Below the pieces are notes generated by a model that worked only from the letters and a program-made list of their open reading frames with translations, searched no databases and was not told where the DNA came from. Positions 49,458 to 57,926 of a stretch of DNA of 64,000 bases are shown one piece after another. Positions within the stretch are counted from its first letter, which is position 1. Every line of letters starts with the position of its first letter. Both the position numbers and the translations under genes were made by a program. Source of the stretch: Labilithrix sp. (GTDB taxonomy: Bacteria; Myxococcota_A; Polyangia; Polyangiales; Polyangiaceae); the NCBI GenBank assembly GCA_019637175.1, contig JAHBWD010000008.1:140894-204893 (forward strand), given 5' to 3'.

Positions 49458-50927
49458 ATGGAACGCACGCTCACGAACACCCAGCGTGACGATCTCGGGG
49501 CCGGCGCTCCGCCGCTGCGAAGCCCCGTCCTCTACGTCGTGCTCGAGGGCGAGCGGCCGCTCTCCGGAGGCCTCCGCGCTTCGCTCGCGAACGTCAAAGA
49601 GGTGCGCGTCGGGAGAGGCTCGGCGCGATCGTGGTCGGTCGACACGAGCGGCGTCGCGACGCTCGAGGTGCCGGATCCGCGCATGTCGGGCAAGCACGCG
49701 CGCCTCGTCCGCGAAGACGGCGGGTGGCTCCTCGAAGATCTCGGGTCGACGAACGGCTCGTTCGTGTTCGGCGCGCGCGTCGAGAGCGCCGCGATCGATC
49801 AAGCCACCGTCGTGACGCTCGGCGCGACGGTCCTCTACGTCCACCCCGAGGAAGAGGTGCCCGAGGGCGCGCAGTCGTTCCTCGACTCCACCGCGCTGAA
49901 GTCGCGACCGCGCGGCATCGGAACGCTCGTGCCGATGGTCGAGGCGCAGATGCCCCGCCTCGTTCGCATCGCGATGGCGAAGCTCCCGATCTTGCTCCTC
50001 GGCGAGAGCGGCGCGGGCAAGGAGGTGCTCGCGCGCACCATCCACGCGATCTCGGCGCGCACCGGTCCGTTCGTCGCGATCAACTGCGGCGCGCTCGCGC
50101 CCACGCTGGTCGAGAGCCAGCTCTTCGGCTACCTCCGCGGCGCCTTCTCGGGCGCGCTGAAAGACGAGCCGGGCCTCGTTCGTGCCGCGCACGGCGGCAC
50201 GCTCTTCCTCGACGAGATCGGCGAGCTGCCCCCGAGCGCGCAGGCGACGCTCCTCCGCGTGCTGCAAGAGCGCGAGGTGCTCCCGGTCGGAGGAACGAAG
50301 CCGGTGCCGGTCGACCTGCGCGTCGTCGCGGCGACGCTCAAGCCGATCGAAGACTCGCCCTCCTTCCGGCCGGATCTCTACGCGCGCATCGCCGCGTTCG
50401 TGCATCGCCTGGCGCCGGTCCGCGAGCGGCGCGCCGACATCGGTCTGTTCGTCGCCGATCTCTTGCCGCGCCTCGCGCCGGATCGAAACCTGCGCCTCGC
50501 GCCCGATCTCGCGACCGCGCTCGTGTCGCACGGATGGCCGATGAACGTGCGCGAGCTCGAGCACGTCCTCTCGGTCGCGGCCGTGACGGCGACGGAGGAT
50601 CTGCTCCGCGTCGAGCACGCGGGCGACTCGCTGAAGCTCCCGCGGCGTTCGGCGCCGCCGGCGCACTTGCGCGCGACCGGGCCGCATCAGCCCGTCCCCG
50701 CTCCGATCGTTCCGGCCGTCGACGAAGAGCAGAAGGCCGAGGAAGCCCGATCGTCGCGCCCGCTCACCGAGGAAGAAGAGCGCCTGCGCGGCGAGCTCAC
50801 AGCCGCGCTCCAGCGCACGCACGGCAACGTGAGCGAGGTCGCGCGCACGATGGGCAAGACGCGGATGCAGATCCATCGCTGGATGAAGCGCTTCGGCATC
50901 ACCCCCGAGTCGTTCCGCGTCGGATGA
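49458..50927 (+). CDS. FHA-domain sigma-54-dependent transcriptional activator
   Basis: 489 aa. An N-terminal FHA domain (about 25-125) has RVGRGS, the phospho-Thr-binding SGKHARLV and the DLGSTNGSFV turn. It is followed by the AAA+ sigma-54 activation domain (Walker A GESGAGKE, the loop GAFSGA replacing GAFTGA, Walker B LFLDEIGELPP) and a Fis HTH (HGNVSEVARTMGKTRMQIHRWM). FHA-fronted activators are typical of myxobacteria and are thought to be switched on by Ser/Thr kinase phosphorylation rather than by a histidine kinase. The stop overlaps the next gene (ATGA), so the PI-PLC-like protein is a likely co-expressed partner. Confidence 0.93.
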   Translation: MERTLTNTQRDDLGAGAPPLRSPVLYVVLEGERPLSGGLRASLANVKEVRVGRGSARSWSVDTSGVATLEVPDPRMSGKHARLVREDGGWLLEDLGSTNGSFVFGARVESAAIDQATVVTLGATVLYVHPEEEVPEGAQSFLDSTALKSRPRGIGTLVPMVEAQMPRLVRIAMAKLPILLLGESGAGKEVLARTIHAISARTGPFVAINCGALAPTLVESQLFGYLRGAFSGALKDEPGLVRAAHGGTLFLDEIGELPPSAQATLLRVLQEREVLPVGGTKPVPVDLRVVAATLKPIEDSPSFRPDLYARIAAFVHRLAPVRERRADIGLFVADLLPRLAPDRNLRLAPDLATALVSHGWPMNVRELEHVLSVAAVTATEDLLRVEHAGDSLKLPRRSAPPAHLRATGPHQPVPAPIVPAVDEEQKAEEARSSRPLTEEEERLRGELTAALQRTHGNVSEVARTMGKTRMQIHRWMKRFGITPESFRVG

Positions 50928-51904
50928 GGCGCGCCGCGATCTTCCTCGTGGCGTGCGCGTGCTCGTCGAGCGCGCCGAGCGGCCCGAGCACGCCGAGCGA
51001 CGATGCCGGCGCCGACGCGCCCGCGTCGGCGCTCCCGCAGACGTGCGCCCGCGGCGCGAAGAATTCGGCGCCCGTCACGACGTGCAACGGCGCGGCGGCG
51101 CTCTGCGAGCGCACGTACGACAAAGTCGTCGTCCCCATGACGCACAACGCGATGTCGGCGAGCGACGAGTCGTGGTCGGTGCCGAACCAGACGCACGGGC
51201 TCGCGCGCCAGCTCGCCGACGGCATCCGCGGGATGATGCTCGACACGAAGTACTATGACGTCGAGTCGAGCCAGAACGCGCCTTCGAAGATCGAGGGCGT
51301 CACGACGGTCGATCAGATCTACCTTTGCCACGGCCCGTGCGCGCTCGGGAAGACGCGTCTCCTCGACGGCCTCTGCGCGCTCACGCGCTTCCTCGACGAG
51401 AACCCGGGCGAAGTCCTCAGCGTCATCTTCGAGAACGACGTCGCCGATCCCGACACCGACGAGGTGTTGCGCGCGAGCGGCCTCGCCGACTACCTCTACA
51501 CCCACGCGCCCGGCACGCCGTGGCCGACGCTCCGCGAGATGATCGACGGCGGCAAGCGGCTCGTCGTCTTCGTCGAGCGCGGCGGCGGCGCGCCCGCGCA
51601 CCTGCACCCCGCGTTCGAAGGCAACATCTGGGATACGCCGTACGCGTTCGAGAGTCAGGCGACGTTCTCCTGCCAGAAGAACCGCGGCGCGACGACGAGC
51701 CCGCTCTTCTTGATGAACCACTGGCTCTCGAAGCCGTTCGGCGACATCGCGTACGCGCGCGAGGTGAACGTCGCCGCCGTTCTCGGAAAGCGCCTCGAGC
51801 AGTGCACGACCGAAGCCGGCCGCGCGCCGACGTTCGTGGGCGTCGACTTCTACGAGGTCGGCGATCTGTTCGCCGTCGTCCGCGCCGCCAACGGGCTCCC
51901 TTAA
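50924..51904 (+). CDS. PI-PLC-X-like phosphodiesterase, lipoprotein
   Basis: 326 aa from the ATG that overlaps the FHA-activator stop. The signal peptide ends at a lipobox near Cys11 or Cys13 (LVACAC), followed by an Ala/Ser/Pro linker. The body looks like the X domain of phosphatidylinositol-specific phospholipase C: VVVPMTHNAMS with the first catalytic His74, GIRGMMLDTKYY, LCHGPC with His136, and TRFLDENPGEVLSVIFEND. Six Cys suggest disulfides. It is probably exported to the surface or periplasm, where it would cut inositol-phospholipid or similar substrates (inference). Confidence 0.78.
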   Translation: MRRAAIFLVACACSSSAPSGPSTPSDDAGADAPASALPQTCARGAKNSAPVTTCNGAAALCERTYDKVVVPMTHNAMSASDESWSVPNQTHGLARQLADGIRGMMLDTKYYDVESSQNAPSKIEGVTTVDQIYLCHGPCALGKTRLLDGLCALTRFLDENPGEVLSVIFENDVADPDTDEVLRASGLADYLYTHAPGTPWPTLREMIDGGKRLVVFVERGGGAPAHLHPAFEGNIWDTPYAFESQATFSCQKNRGATTSPLFLMNHWLSKPFGDIAYAREVNVAAVLGKRLEQCTTEAGRAPTFVGVDFYEVGDLFAVVRAANGLP

Positions 51905-51912
51905 AGAGGAGG

Positions 51913-51965
51913 GGCCGCCTACCTTCACCACCTATGTAGGCAAAGTCACCACGGAAGGTTCGGCC
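51913..51965 (+). terminator. Hairpin after the PI-PLC-like gene
   Basis: GGCCG and ACCTTC (51913-51926) pair with GAAGGT and CGGCC (51954-51965), giving a two-part stem with a 27-nt loop just after the stop at 51904. There is no U-tract, so it is a hairpin of uncertain terminator activity. Confidence 0.35.
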
Positions 51966-52008
51966 GCCGCGCGCGTATCTAGGCTCGTCCTACCCAGGAG
52001 GCCTGACG

Positions 52009-52428
52009 ATGAACCAAGCTTATTCGCCCAACGGATACGGCGTTCCCCCGCAGACCGGCTACGGCGCCTACGCCGCACCCGCGCCGGGGTATGGAGTGCC
52101 CCAGTATCCCGGGGCGATGCCGATGCCGATGCCGATGGCGCAGGCGGGCGCGAAGAACCCCGGCCTCGCCGTCGCGCTCGAGCTTCTCGGTGGCTTCTTC
52201 GCGCAGACGTTCGGCATCGGGCACCTCTACGCCGGCAACCTCGGCGCGGGCCTCGGCCTCATGTTCGGCTACTGGGCGCTCACGGCGATCAACGTCGTGT
52301 TGTGCTTCGTCTTCGTCGGCTTCGTCACGTGGCCGCTCACGTGGCTCGCGTTCATGATCCTCTCGTCCATCACCGCGTCGAACGCCGCCAAGCGCGCGAA
52401 CGCGAAGGCGCTCGGGCAAGCGTACTGA
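52009..52428 (+). CDS. TM2-domain-like membrane protein
   Basis: 139 aa with GGAGG seven bases before ATG. The N-terminus is Pro/Gly/Tyr-rich (YSPNGYGVPPQTGYGAYAAP) with an MPMPMPM run. Two membrane helices follow (ALELLGGFFAQTFGIGHLYAG; NVVLCFVFVGFVTWPLTWLAF) with a connecting GIGHLYAGNLGAGLGLMFGYW, close to the TM2 domain (FGxxxFYxGxxxxGxxxL). The gene stands alone after the PLC-like gene. Confidence 0.78.
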   Translation: MNQAYSPNGYGVPPQTGYGAYAAPAPGYGVPQYPGAMPMPMPMAQAGAKNPGLAVALELLGGFFAQTFGIGHLYAGNLGAGLGLMFGYWALTAINVVLCFVFVGFVTWPLTWLAFMILSSITASNAAKRANAKALGQAY

Positions 52429-52456
52429 CCCGCATTCGCGCTAAGCTCGCGGCATC

Positions 52457-53122
52457 GTGAGCTTCGCGCCATCGAGCCGGGTGAAGCTGACGCCGCGCGC
52501 AGCTCGTCACTTCACCGGCGACACGCTGTTTCATCGCATCGGTCGCACCGTCTGCGCGGCCGACTGCCTGCCGCGCAAGGAGCTCTACGAGTCGTGGGAG
52601 CTCGCGCGGCGCGCGCGGCGGAGGTTTCGCGGCGGGCGCGTCGTCGATCTCGCGTGCGGGCACGCGCTCGTCGCGCACCTCATGCTCCTGCTCGACGACA
52701 CGTCGAAGAGCGCGCTCGCGGTCGATCGACGCATCCCTCCGAGCGCGCACAAGATCGCCGAGGCGATGACCGCCGCGTGGCCGCGCCTCGCAGGGCGCGT
52801 CACGCTGTCGGCGAGCGAGATCGGCGATGTCGAGCTGGCGCCAGGCGACGTCGTCGTGTCGTCGCACGCGTGCGGCGCGCTCACCGACGAGGTGCTCACA
52901 CGCGCGATGGCGGCGTCGGCGCGCGTCGTCGTCTTGCCTTGCTGTCACGAGAAAGCGACGTGCGATCGCGGCGGCGTCGACGGCTGGGTCGACGCTCCGC
53001 TCGCGATCGACGTCACGCGCGCCGCGCGCCTGCGCGCGCACGGCTACGCGGTCTACACGCAGAAGATCCCCGAGGCGATCACGCCGAAGAATCGCCTCTT
53101 GATGGCGGAGCCCGCGCGATGA
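52457..53122 (+). CDS. SAM-dependent methyltransferase, METTL25/GSTCD-like
   Basis: 221 aa from GTG. SAM-binding motif VVDLACGHALVAH, then SSHACGALTDE and LPCCHEKATCDRGG, the Cys/His segment seen in the methyltransferase family (Methyltransf_32 type) that includes METTL25. Its N-terminus is basic (VKLTPRAARHFTGDTLFHRIGRTVC). The gene is first in a five-gene row in which each stop overlaps the next start by 4 nt, and all the others act on RNA, so this is probably an RNA methyltransferase. Confidence 0.75.
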   Translation: MSFAPSSRVKLTPRAARHFTGDTLFHRIGRTVCAADCLPRKELYESWELARRARRRFRGGRVVDLACGHALVAHLMLLLDDTSKSALAVDRRIPPSAHKIAEAMTAAWPRLAGRVTLSASEIGDVELAPGDVVVSSHACGALTDEVLTRAMAASARVVVLPCCHEKATCDRGGVDGWVDAPLAIDVTRAARLRAHGYAVYTQKIPEAITPKNRLLMAEPAR

Positions 53123-53739
53123 AGCGGAGCTTCGTCCTCGTCGGCCGCCACGCGACGGCGTCGGCAGACTTCTCCCTCGTCGACATCGCGGGCACGAGCG
53201 GCAGGCTCGACGTCTTGCTGCGCGGTCTCCGCGCGGCGCTCCTCGTCTCGCACGGCGTGCGGAGGGACACGATCGCGTACCTCGTGCTCCTCGGCGGCGC
53301 GCGCGCCAAGGCCGATGCGCATCCGGCCGGGCCGCGCGTCATCAAGATCGCCGGAGAGACCGCGAAGTTCTTGCGACCCGACGAGCGCGCCCTCGCCACG
53401 CTCGTGCAGAAGACGCTCGCCCACGATCAGGAGAGCGGCGCCTTCGTCGAGGTGCGCCCCGGCGTGTGCCTCGCGGCCGCGGGGATCGACGCGGTGATCG
53501 CCGACGTCGGCGACGCCGAGCTCTTCGTGCTCGAAGAGGGCGGCCGCGACGTACGCGAGCTGCCCGCGTTCACGCGCGACGTCGCGCTCTTCGTCGGAGG
53601 TCACGACGGCTTCGACGACGTCACCCGCGCGAAGCTCGATGCCCTCGGCGCGCGCGCGATCCGCGTCGGGCCGACGAGCATCCACGCCGACGACGCGATC
53701 GCGGTCGTCCACAACGAGCTCGATCGGAGGGACGCGTGA
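53119..53739 (+). CDS. trmY: TrmY-type tRNA pseudouridine-54 N1-methyltransferase (SPOUT)
   Basis: 206 aa, the family's length. It has the TrmY hallmarks in order: FVLVGRHATASADFSLVDI, the GRLDVLLRGLRAALLVSHGVR segment, TAKFLRPDERALATLVQK, FVEVRPGVCLAAAGI, LFVLEEGGRDVREL, and the C-terminal VALFVGGHDGFDD ... RVGPTSIHADDAIAVVHNELDR with the SAM-binding knot and terminal tail. TrmY is well known in archaea, where it makes m1-Psi54 in the T-loop; bacterial members occur but are uncommon. It is coupled by overlaps to a methyltransferase and a pseudouridine synthase. Confidence 0.9.
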   Translation: MKRSFVLVGRHATASADFSLVDIAGTSGRLDVLLRGLRAALLVSHGVRRDTIAYLVLLGGARAKADAHPAGPRVIKIAGETAKFLRPDERALATLVQKTLAHDQESGAFVEVRPGVCLAAAGIDAVIADVGDAELFVLEEGGRDVRELPAFTRDVALFVGGHDGFDDVTRAKLDALGARAIRVGPTSIHADDAIAVVHNELDRRDA

Positions 53740-54398
53740 GCCTCATCGAGCTGCTCTTCGCCGACGCCCACGTCGTCGTCGCGAACAAACCCTCGGGCCT
53801 GCTCGTCCATCGCGGCTGGGACGACGACGACGACGTCGCGCTCTTCCGCGTGCGCGACGCGATCGGCCAGCGCGTGCACCCGGTGCATCGCCTCGATCGC
53901 GGCACGAGCGGCGCGCTCCTCTTCGCGCGCACGCGCGAGGCCGCGGCCCTGCTCGCGCGCGCCTTCGAAGCCGGCGAGCGCATCGACAAGCGCTACCTCG
54001 CGCTCGTGCGCGGCGAGCCTCCCGCCGAAGGCCTCGTCGATCACCCGATCCCGAAGCGCGAAGGCGGCGAGCGCGTCCCCGCGCGGACGCGCTATCGCCT
54101 CGTCATGCGATCGCCCGTCGATCGATGCTCCCTCGTCGAGGCGATCCCCGAGACCGGCCGCCTCCACCAGATCAGGCGCCACCTCAGGCACATCGGTCAT
54201 CCGCTCGTGGGCGACGTGAACTATGGTTCGGGCGTCATCAACCGCCACTACCGCGCCACCTACGATCTCCATCGCCTCGCCCTCCACGCCCGGAGCCTCG
54301 CGTTCGATCATCCGGTCTCCGGTGAACGGATCGCGGTCGAGGCGCCGCTGCCCGAAGAGCTCTCGCGCGCCTTCTCCCGTCTGGGTCTTCCGTCATGA
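53736..54398 (+). CDS. truC: RluA-family pseudouridine synthase, TruC-like
   Basis: 220 aa from GTG. HPVHRLDRGTSGALLFA contains the catalytic Asp54. KRYLALVRGEPP, the PETGRLHQIRRHLRHIGHPLVGDVNYG block and the RLALHARSLAFDHPVSG tail are RluA-family marks. The short length without an S4 domain fits TruC (tRNA Psi65) rather than RluC/RluD. It lies directly after TrmY, which uses a pseudouridine as substrate; whether it makes Psi54 for TrmY or Psi65 is not known (inference). Confidence 0.88.
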   Translation: MSLIELLFADAHVVVANKPSGLLVHRGWDDDDDVALFRVRDAIGQRVHPVHRLDRGTSGALLFARTREAAALLARAFEAGERIDKRYLALVRGEPPAEGLVDHPIPKREGGERVPARTRYRLVMRSPVDRCSLVEAIPETGRLHQIRRHLRHIGHPLVGDVNYGSGVINRHYRATYDLHRLALHARSLAFDHPVSGERIAVEAPLPEELSRAFSRLGLPS

Positions 54399-55060
54399 GT
54401 CGCCGCAACAACGCCGCCAGCCGATGCGCCCGCTGCCGCATGCACGCGAGCCTCTGCGTGTGCGCGCTCATCCCTCGGATCGAGACCCGCACGCGCGTCG
54501 TGCTCGTGATCCATCGCGCCGAGGATCGAAAGCCGACCAACACGGGCCGCCTCGCGACCGAGTGCCTCGCGAACAGCGAGGTCGTCGTGCGCGGGCACGA
54601 AGGCAAGCCCGACCCGCCGCTGTCGTTCGCTCGCCCCGTCCTCCTCTTTCCCCACGAAGACGCGATCCCGATCGCCGCGTTCGCGCGCGATCTCGACGAG
54701 CCCGTCGCGCTCGTCGTCCCCGACGGCAACTGGCGGCAGGCCTCGAAGGTGCGCGCGCGCGTCGCCGGCATGCGCGACGCGCCGTGCGTGGCGCTGCCTG
54801 CGGCCGAGCCCTCGATCTATCGCCTCCGATCGGAGGCGCATCCGTTCGGCCTCGCGACGCTCGAGGCGATCGCGCGCGCGCTGCGCGTCCTCGAAGGCGA
54901 TCGCGGCGCAGAGATCGAGCGCGCGCTCCTCTTCCCTTTCCGCGCGATGGTCGAGCGCACGCTCTGGTCACGCGGCGACGTCGAGACGGGCGAGGTCACG
55001 GGCGGGATCCCCGAAGGCGCCCAGCGGCACGATCCGCGGAGCGGCGCGGTGGCCCGATGA
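54395..55060 (+). CDS. DTW-domain protein, TapT-like tRNA-uridine aminocarboxypropyltransferase (copy 1)
   Basis: 221 aa from ATG overlapping the previous stop. Zinc Cys motif C11xxC14...C21xC23 (CARCRMHASLCVC) and the DTW-type motif at 110-113 with Asn (DGNW) instead of the canonical DxTW Thr. DTW proteins such as TapT use SAM to add a 3-amino-3-carboxypropyl group to uridines, giving acp3U in tRNA. The Thr-to-Asn change could affect the active site, so this copy may be specialised or less active. It is the shorter of two tandem paralogues. Confidence 0.85.
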   Translation: MSRRNNAASRCARCRMHASLCVCALIPRIETRTRVVLVIHRAEDRKPTNTGRLATECLANSEVVVRGHEGKPDPPLSFARPVLLFPHEDAIPIAAFARDLDEPVALVVPDGNWRQASKVRARVAGMRDAPCVALPAAEPSIYRLRSEAHPFGLATLEAIARALRVLEGDRGAEIERALLFPFRAMVERTLWSRGDVETGEVTGGIPEGAQRHDPRSGAVAR

Positions 55061-56289
55061 CGGCGCACGAGGCGTGGGAGCCGCGCGCCGTCTGCGCGCG
55101 CTGCCGGCGGCCGGCGCGCGTCTGCTACTGCGCGCACCTCACGTCGATCGACACCAAGACGCGCATCGTGCTGCTTCAGCACACGCGCGAGCGCTACGTC
55201 GCGATCGGCACGGCGCGCATGGCGAGCTTGTGTCTGCCGAACTCGGAGCTGCACGTCGGCGTGCACTTCCGCGACTCGCCGGCGCTCGCGCGCGCGCTCT
55301 CGGATCCGTCGCGACCCGCGGCGCTGCTCTATCCGAGCCCCGACGCGATCGACGTGTTCTCGGCGCCTCCGCCGGGCCCCGTGACGCTCGTCGTCGTCGA
55401 CGGCACGTGGTGGCAGGCGCAGAAGCTCGTGCGCGTGAACCCCGAGATCGCGAAGCTCCCGCGCTACGCGTTCAAGGCGCCGGCGCCGAGCGAGTACCGG
55501 ATCCGCAAGGAGCCCGACGAAGCGTACGTCTCGACGATCGAGGCGCTCGTCCACGTGCTCGGCGTGCTCGAAGGAGATCCCGAGCGCTTCCGCGCGCTGC
55601 TCGCGCCGTTCCGCGCGATGGTCGACACGCAGATCCACTACGCGAGCACGGTGCACGGCGCGCGCGAGCGCCACGGCAAGGGGCCGAGGCCGCCGCGCCG
55701 CCCGCGCGTTCCTCCGATCCTCGCCGAGCACCCGGAGCGGGTCGTGTGCGTCTCCGGCGAAGCGAACGCGTGGCCGTATCGCGATCGCTCCCTCCGCACC
55801 ACGCATCGCGAGGAGCTCGTGCACTGGGTCGCGCATCGCGTCGGCACCGGCGAGACGCTCGACGCGATCGCGGCGCCGCGCAGCCCGCTCGCGCCGAGCA
55901 CCGCGTCGCACGTCGGGCTGTCGGGCGCCGATCTCGACGGCGGCGGCTCGCTCGCGGAGCTCTTCGCGAAGTGGAGCGCGTTCGTCCGCGACGACGACGT
56001 CATCTGCTCGTGGGGTCCGTACGCGCCCGGCATCTTCGCGTCGGCGGGCGGCGAGCTCCCGCGCGAGCGCCTCGAGATGCGCCAGGTCGCGCGCATCTTC
56101 GGCAAGGGCCGCGTCGGATCGATGGAGCAGGTCATCGCGTCGCTCGGCGCCGAGGCTCCGGAGGTGCTCGCGCGCGGCCGCGCCGGCGTCCGCGCCGGAC
56201 AGCTCGTCCGGATCGCGAAGCACCTCGGCGCGCTCTACCGCGAGAGCGTCAGCGCGGAGCGATCGAGAGCTTCGAGCGAAGATCGGTGA
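55057..56289 (+). CDS. DTW-domain protein, TapT-like (copy 2) with C-terminal extension
   Basis: 410 aa. N-terminal Cys cluster C13xxC16...C23xC25 (CARCRRPARVCYC) and canonical DGTW at 115-118 (VVVDGTWWQAQK) make this a complete acp3U transferase domain (about 1-200). The C-terminal extension (about 225-390: RVVCVSGEANAWPYRD; LAELFAKWSAFVRDDDVICSWGPYAPGIF; ARIFGKGRVGSMEQVIASLG) is not part of known TapT. Its order of elements looks like a DEDD-exonuclease/RNase-H-type fold with the catalytic acids mostly lost. The end overlaps the convergent zincin gene by 41 nt. Confidence 0.83.
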   Translation: MTAHEAWEPRAVCARCRRPARVCYCAHLTSIDTKTRIVLLQHTRERYVAIGTARMASLCLPNSELHVGVHFRDSPALARALSDPSRPAALLYPSPDAIDVFSAPPPGPVTLVVVDGTWWQAQKLVRVNPEIAKLPRYAFKAPAPSEYRIRKEPDEAYVSTIEALVHVLGVLEGDPERFRALLAPFRAMVDTQIHYASTVHGARERHGKGPRPPRRPRVPPILAEHPERVVCVSGEANAWPYRDRSLRTTHREELVHWVAHRVGTGETLDAIAAPRSPLAPSTASHVGLSGADLDGGGSLAELFAKWSAFVRDDDVICSWGPYAPGIFASAGGELPRERLEMRQVARIFGKGRVGSMEQVIASLGAEAPEVLARGRAGVRAGQLVRIAKHLGALYRESVSAERSRASSEDR

Positions 56290-57775
56290 CGGTGCGCCCG
56301 ACGCGCGCGCGCGCCGCCGCGGCAGGCGCCTCGGGCGCGACGACGATGCTTCCGCCGATGCCCGCGATCTTGCGGACGTAGCCTTGCGTCGACGAGAGCG
56401 TGACGCCCGACGACGACTCGTAGGTCACGGGCAGCGTGTCGCCGCCGTGCGGCCCTTCGAGGTCTTCGATGGATCCGCCGGCGCTCACCTTGCCGTCGCG
56501 ACCGACCATGAAGGTCTGCATCGTGCGCGCGGCAGGCGCGGGCGCGCCGCTTCCGCCGTTGGCGGCGTCGAGGGCCGCCTGCTGTTGCGTCAAGACATCC
56601 ATGCGCTCGAAGAGCCCGCTCCACGTGTAGTCGGAGATCCAGACGGGGCTGCAGTAGCTCATGAAGTCACGGAGGCGCGCGCCCGGGTTCTTCCACTCCT
56701 TCGTGAGGAGGTCGTAGCCCCAGACGCCGATGCCGCCGCCGCCGTACGGGAAGTCGGGATCGATGGCGTCGGGTCGGCCGCACGGCGCGTGCATGCGCCC
56801 CATCGCGTGGGCGAGCTCCTGCGCGAGCGTGCCCGCGGAGCCCCGGTTGCGATAGCCGAGGACGAGGGCGATGCGAAGGTTGACGTCGCGCTCTTGCGCC
56901 TGCGGAGCGATCCCGAGGACGCAGCCGCCGTTGCGACAGAACTCGTCGAGCGTGGCCTTCGGCGTGAAGACGCCGATGTAGTAGACGTCGCGTGGCGCCT
57001 TGTCGGCGCGCCGAAGCTGCATGAGCCCCTGGAGCAGCTCGCCCCAGCCGTCGCCGTCGGGCTCCACCTTTGCGCCCCACCGGAACGGCGCGCGGATCGA
57101 CGCGTCGACCGTCGCGACCGGGTACATCGAGTAAAGGGTGTCGCGATAGAAGGCGAGATCCTTCTCGAGCTCGGGCAGGAGCGGCGTGCCCTCTTCTTCG
57201 TAGCTGATGGGGACGAACTTCACGCGGAGCGTGTTCGAGGTCGTCTTCGCGCCGAAGGGCATCGCGCCGCCGTCGGCCGGATACGTGAGCAGATCCGCCG
57301 CGTCGAGCGACGTGCCGACGCGCAGCGAGAACGACGCGTCGGCCGTCATGTCTTCGGCCGGGATCTCGAAGTTGAGCGTCTCGTAGAGGTGCTCCTCGTC
57401 GAGCTCGAGGACGACGCGCTTGCCGACGACGTCGCGGAGGACGAGATCTTCCTTGCCCGCGCGCTTGACGCGCATCTCGCCGGAGAGCGTCGGGCGCGTC
57501 TTGCCGATCGGCCGGACGTGGACGCGGACGAACGCGGGGCGCCCGGCGATCACCGGCGCGTTGAGCTTCTTCGGGATCTCGCCGCCGGCGACGAGCACCG
57601 ACTTGACGCCTTGGTAGACGGCGACCTCTTCGACGCGGACCTGCTCGGCGAGGGGCGGCGCGACGGCGGGCGCAGCCACCTCGGGCGGCGCGGACACCGT
57701 TTCGTCACCGGAGCTGCAACCGCTCGCGAGGATCGGAGCGGCGGCCAACATGACTACGCAGAGGTTTCGCGTCAC
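56249..57775 (-). CDS. Lipoprotein with zincin-type motif lacking its first His
   Basis: 508 aa from GTG 57775 with GAGGAGG upstream. Lipobox LASGC (Cys20) and a Pro/Ala linker (APPEVAAPAVAPPLAEQ) are followed by a beta-rich region and then a metalloprotease-like segment: Q319-ELAH323-AMG326-RMH329-APCGRPDAIDPDFPYGGGG. This fits HExxHxxGxxH except that the first His is Gln (codon CAG), so zinc binding and proteolysis are in doubt. Family members of this type occur as surface lipoproteins. A C-terminal beta domain follows. The role is unknown: pseudoenzyme or altered enzyme. Confidence 0.78.
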   Translation of the reverse strand: MTRNLCVVMLAAAPILASGCSSGDETVSAPPEVAAPAVAPPLAEQVRVEEVAVYQGVKSVLVAGGEIPKKLNAPVIAGRPAFVRVHVRPIGKTRPTLSGEMRVKRAGKEDLVLRDVVGKRVVLELDEEHLYETLNFEIPAEDMTADASFSLRVGTSLDAADLLTYPADGGAMPFGAKTTSNTLRVKFVPISYEEEGTPLLPELEKDLAFYRDTLYSMYPVATVDASIRAPFRWGAKVEPDGDGWGELLQGLMQLRRADKAPRDVYYIGVFTPKATLDEFCRNGGCVLGIAPQAQERDVNLRIALVLGYRNRGSAGTLAQELAHAMGRMHAPCGRPDAIDPDFPYGGGGIGVWGYDLLTKEWKNPGARLRDFMSYCSPVWISDYTWSGLFERMDVLTQQQAALDAANGGSGAPAPAARTMQTFMVGRDGKVSAGGSIEDLEGPHGGDTLPVTYESSSGVTLSSTQGYVRKIAGIGGSIVVAPEAPAAAARARVGRTVTDLRSKLSIAPR

Positions 57776-57797
57776 TCGTGCCTCCTCGCCCCCCGCG

Positions 57798-57816
57798 CGC
57801 GCCTTAGCAAGGCGCG
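57798..57816. promoter_or_regulatory. Perfect 8-bp inverted repeat between divergent genes
   Basis: CGCGCCTT at 57798-57805 and AAGGCGCG at 57809-57816 are an exact inverted repeat with a 3-base spacer in the 151-nt gap between the zincin-like lipoprotein gene (minus) and the SNF2 gene (plus). It could be an operator for a dimeric repressor or a hairpin in one of the leaders. Confidence 0.3.
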
Positions 57817-57926
57817 TACCTCTCTAGCAGGCCCTGGCTCGTGCGCAAACTCTCGGTGTCGTGCGATTGCTGACGGCGGCCGTCGACGAAATGACGGGCG
57901 CCTTTCTGCTAAAGAGTCGATGCGCG

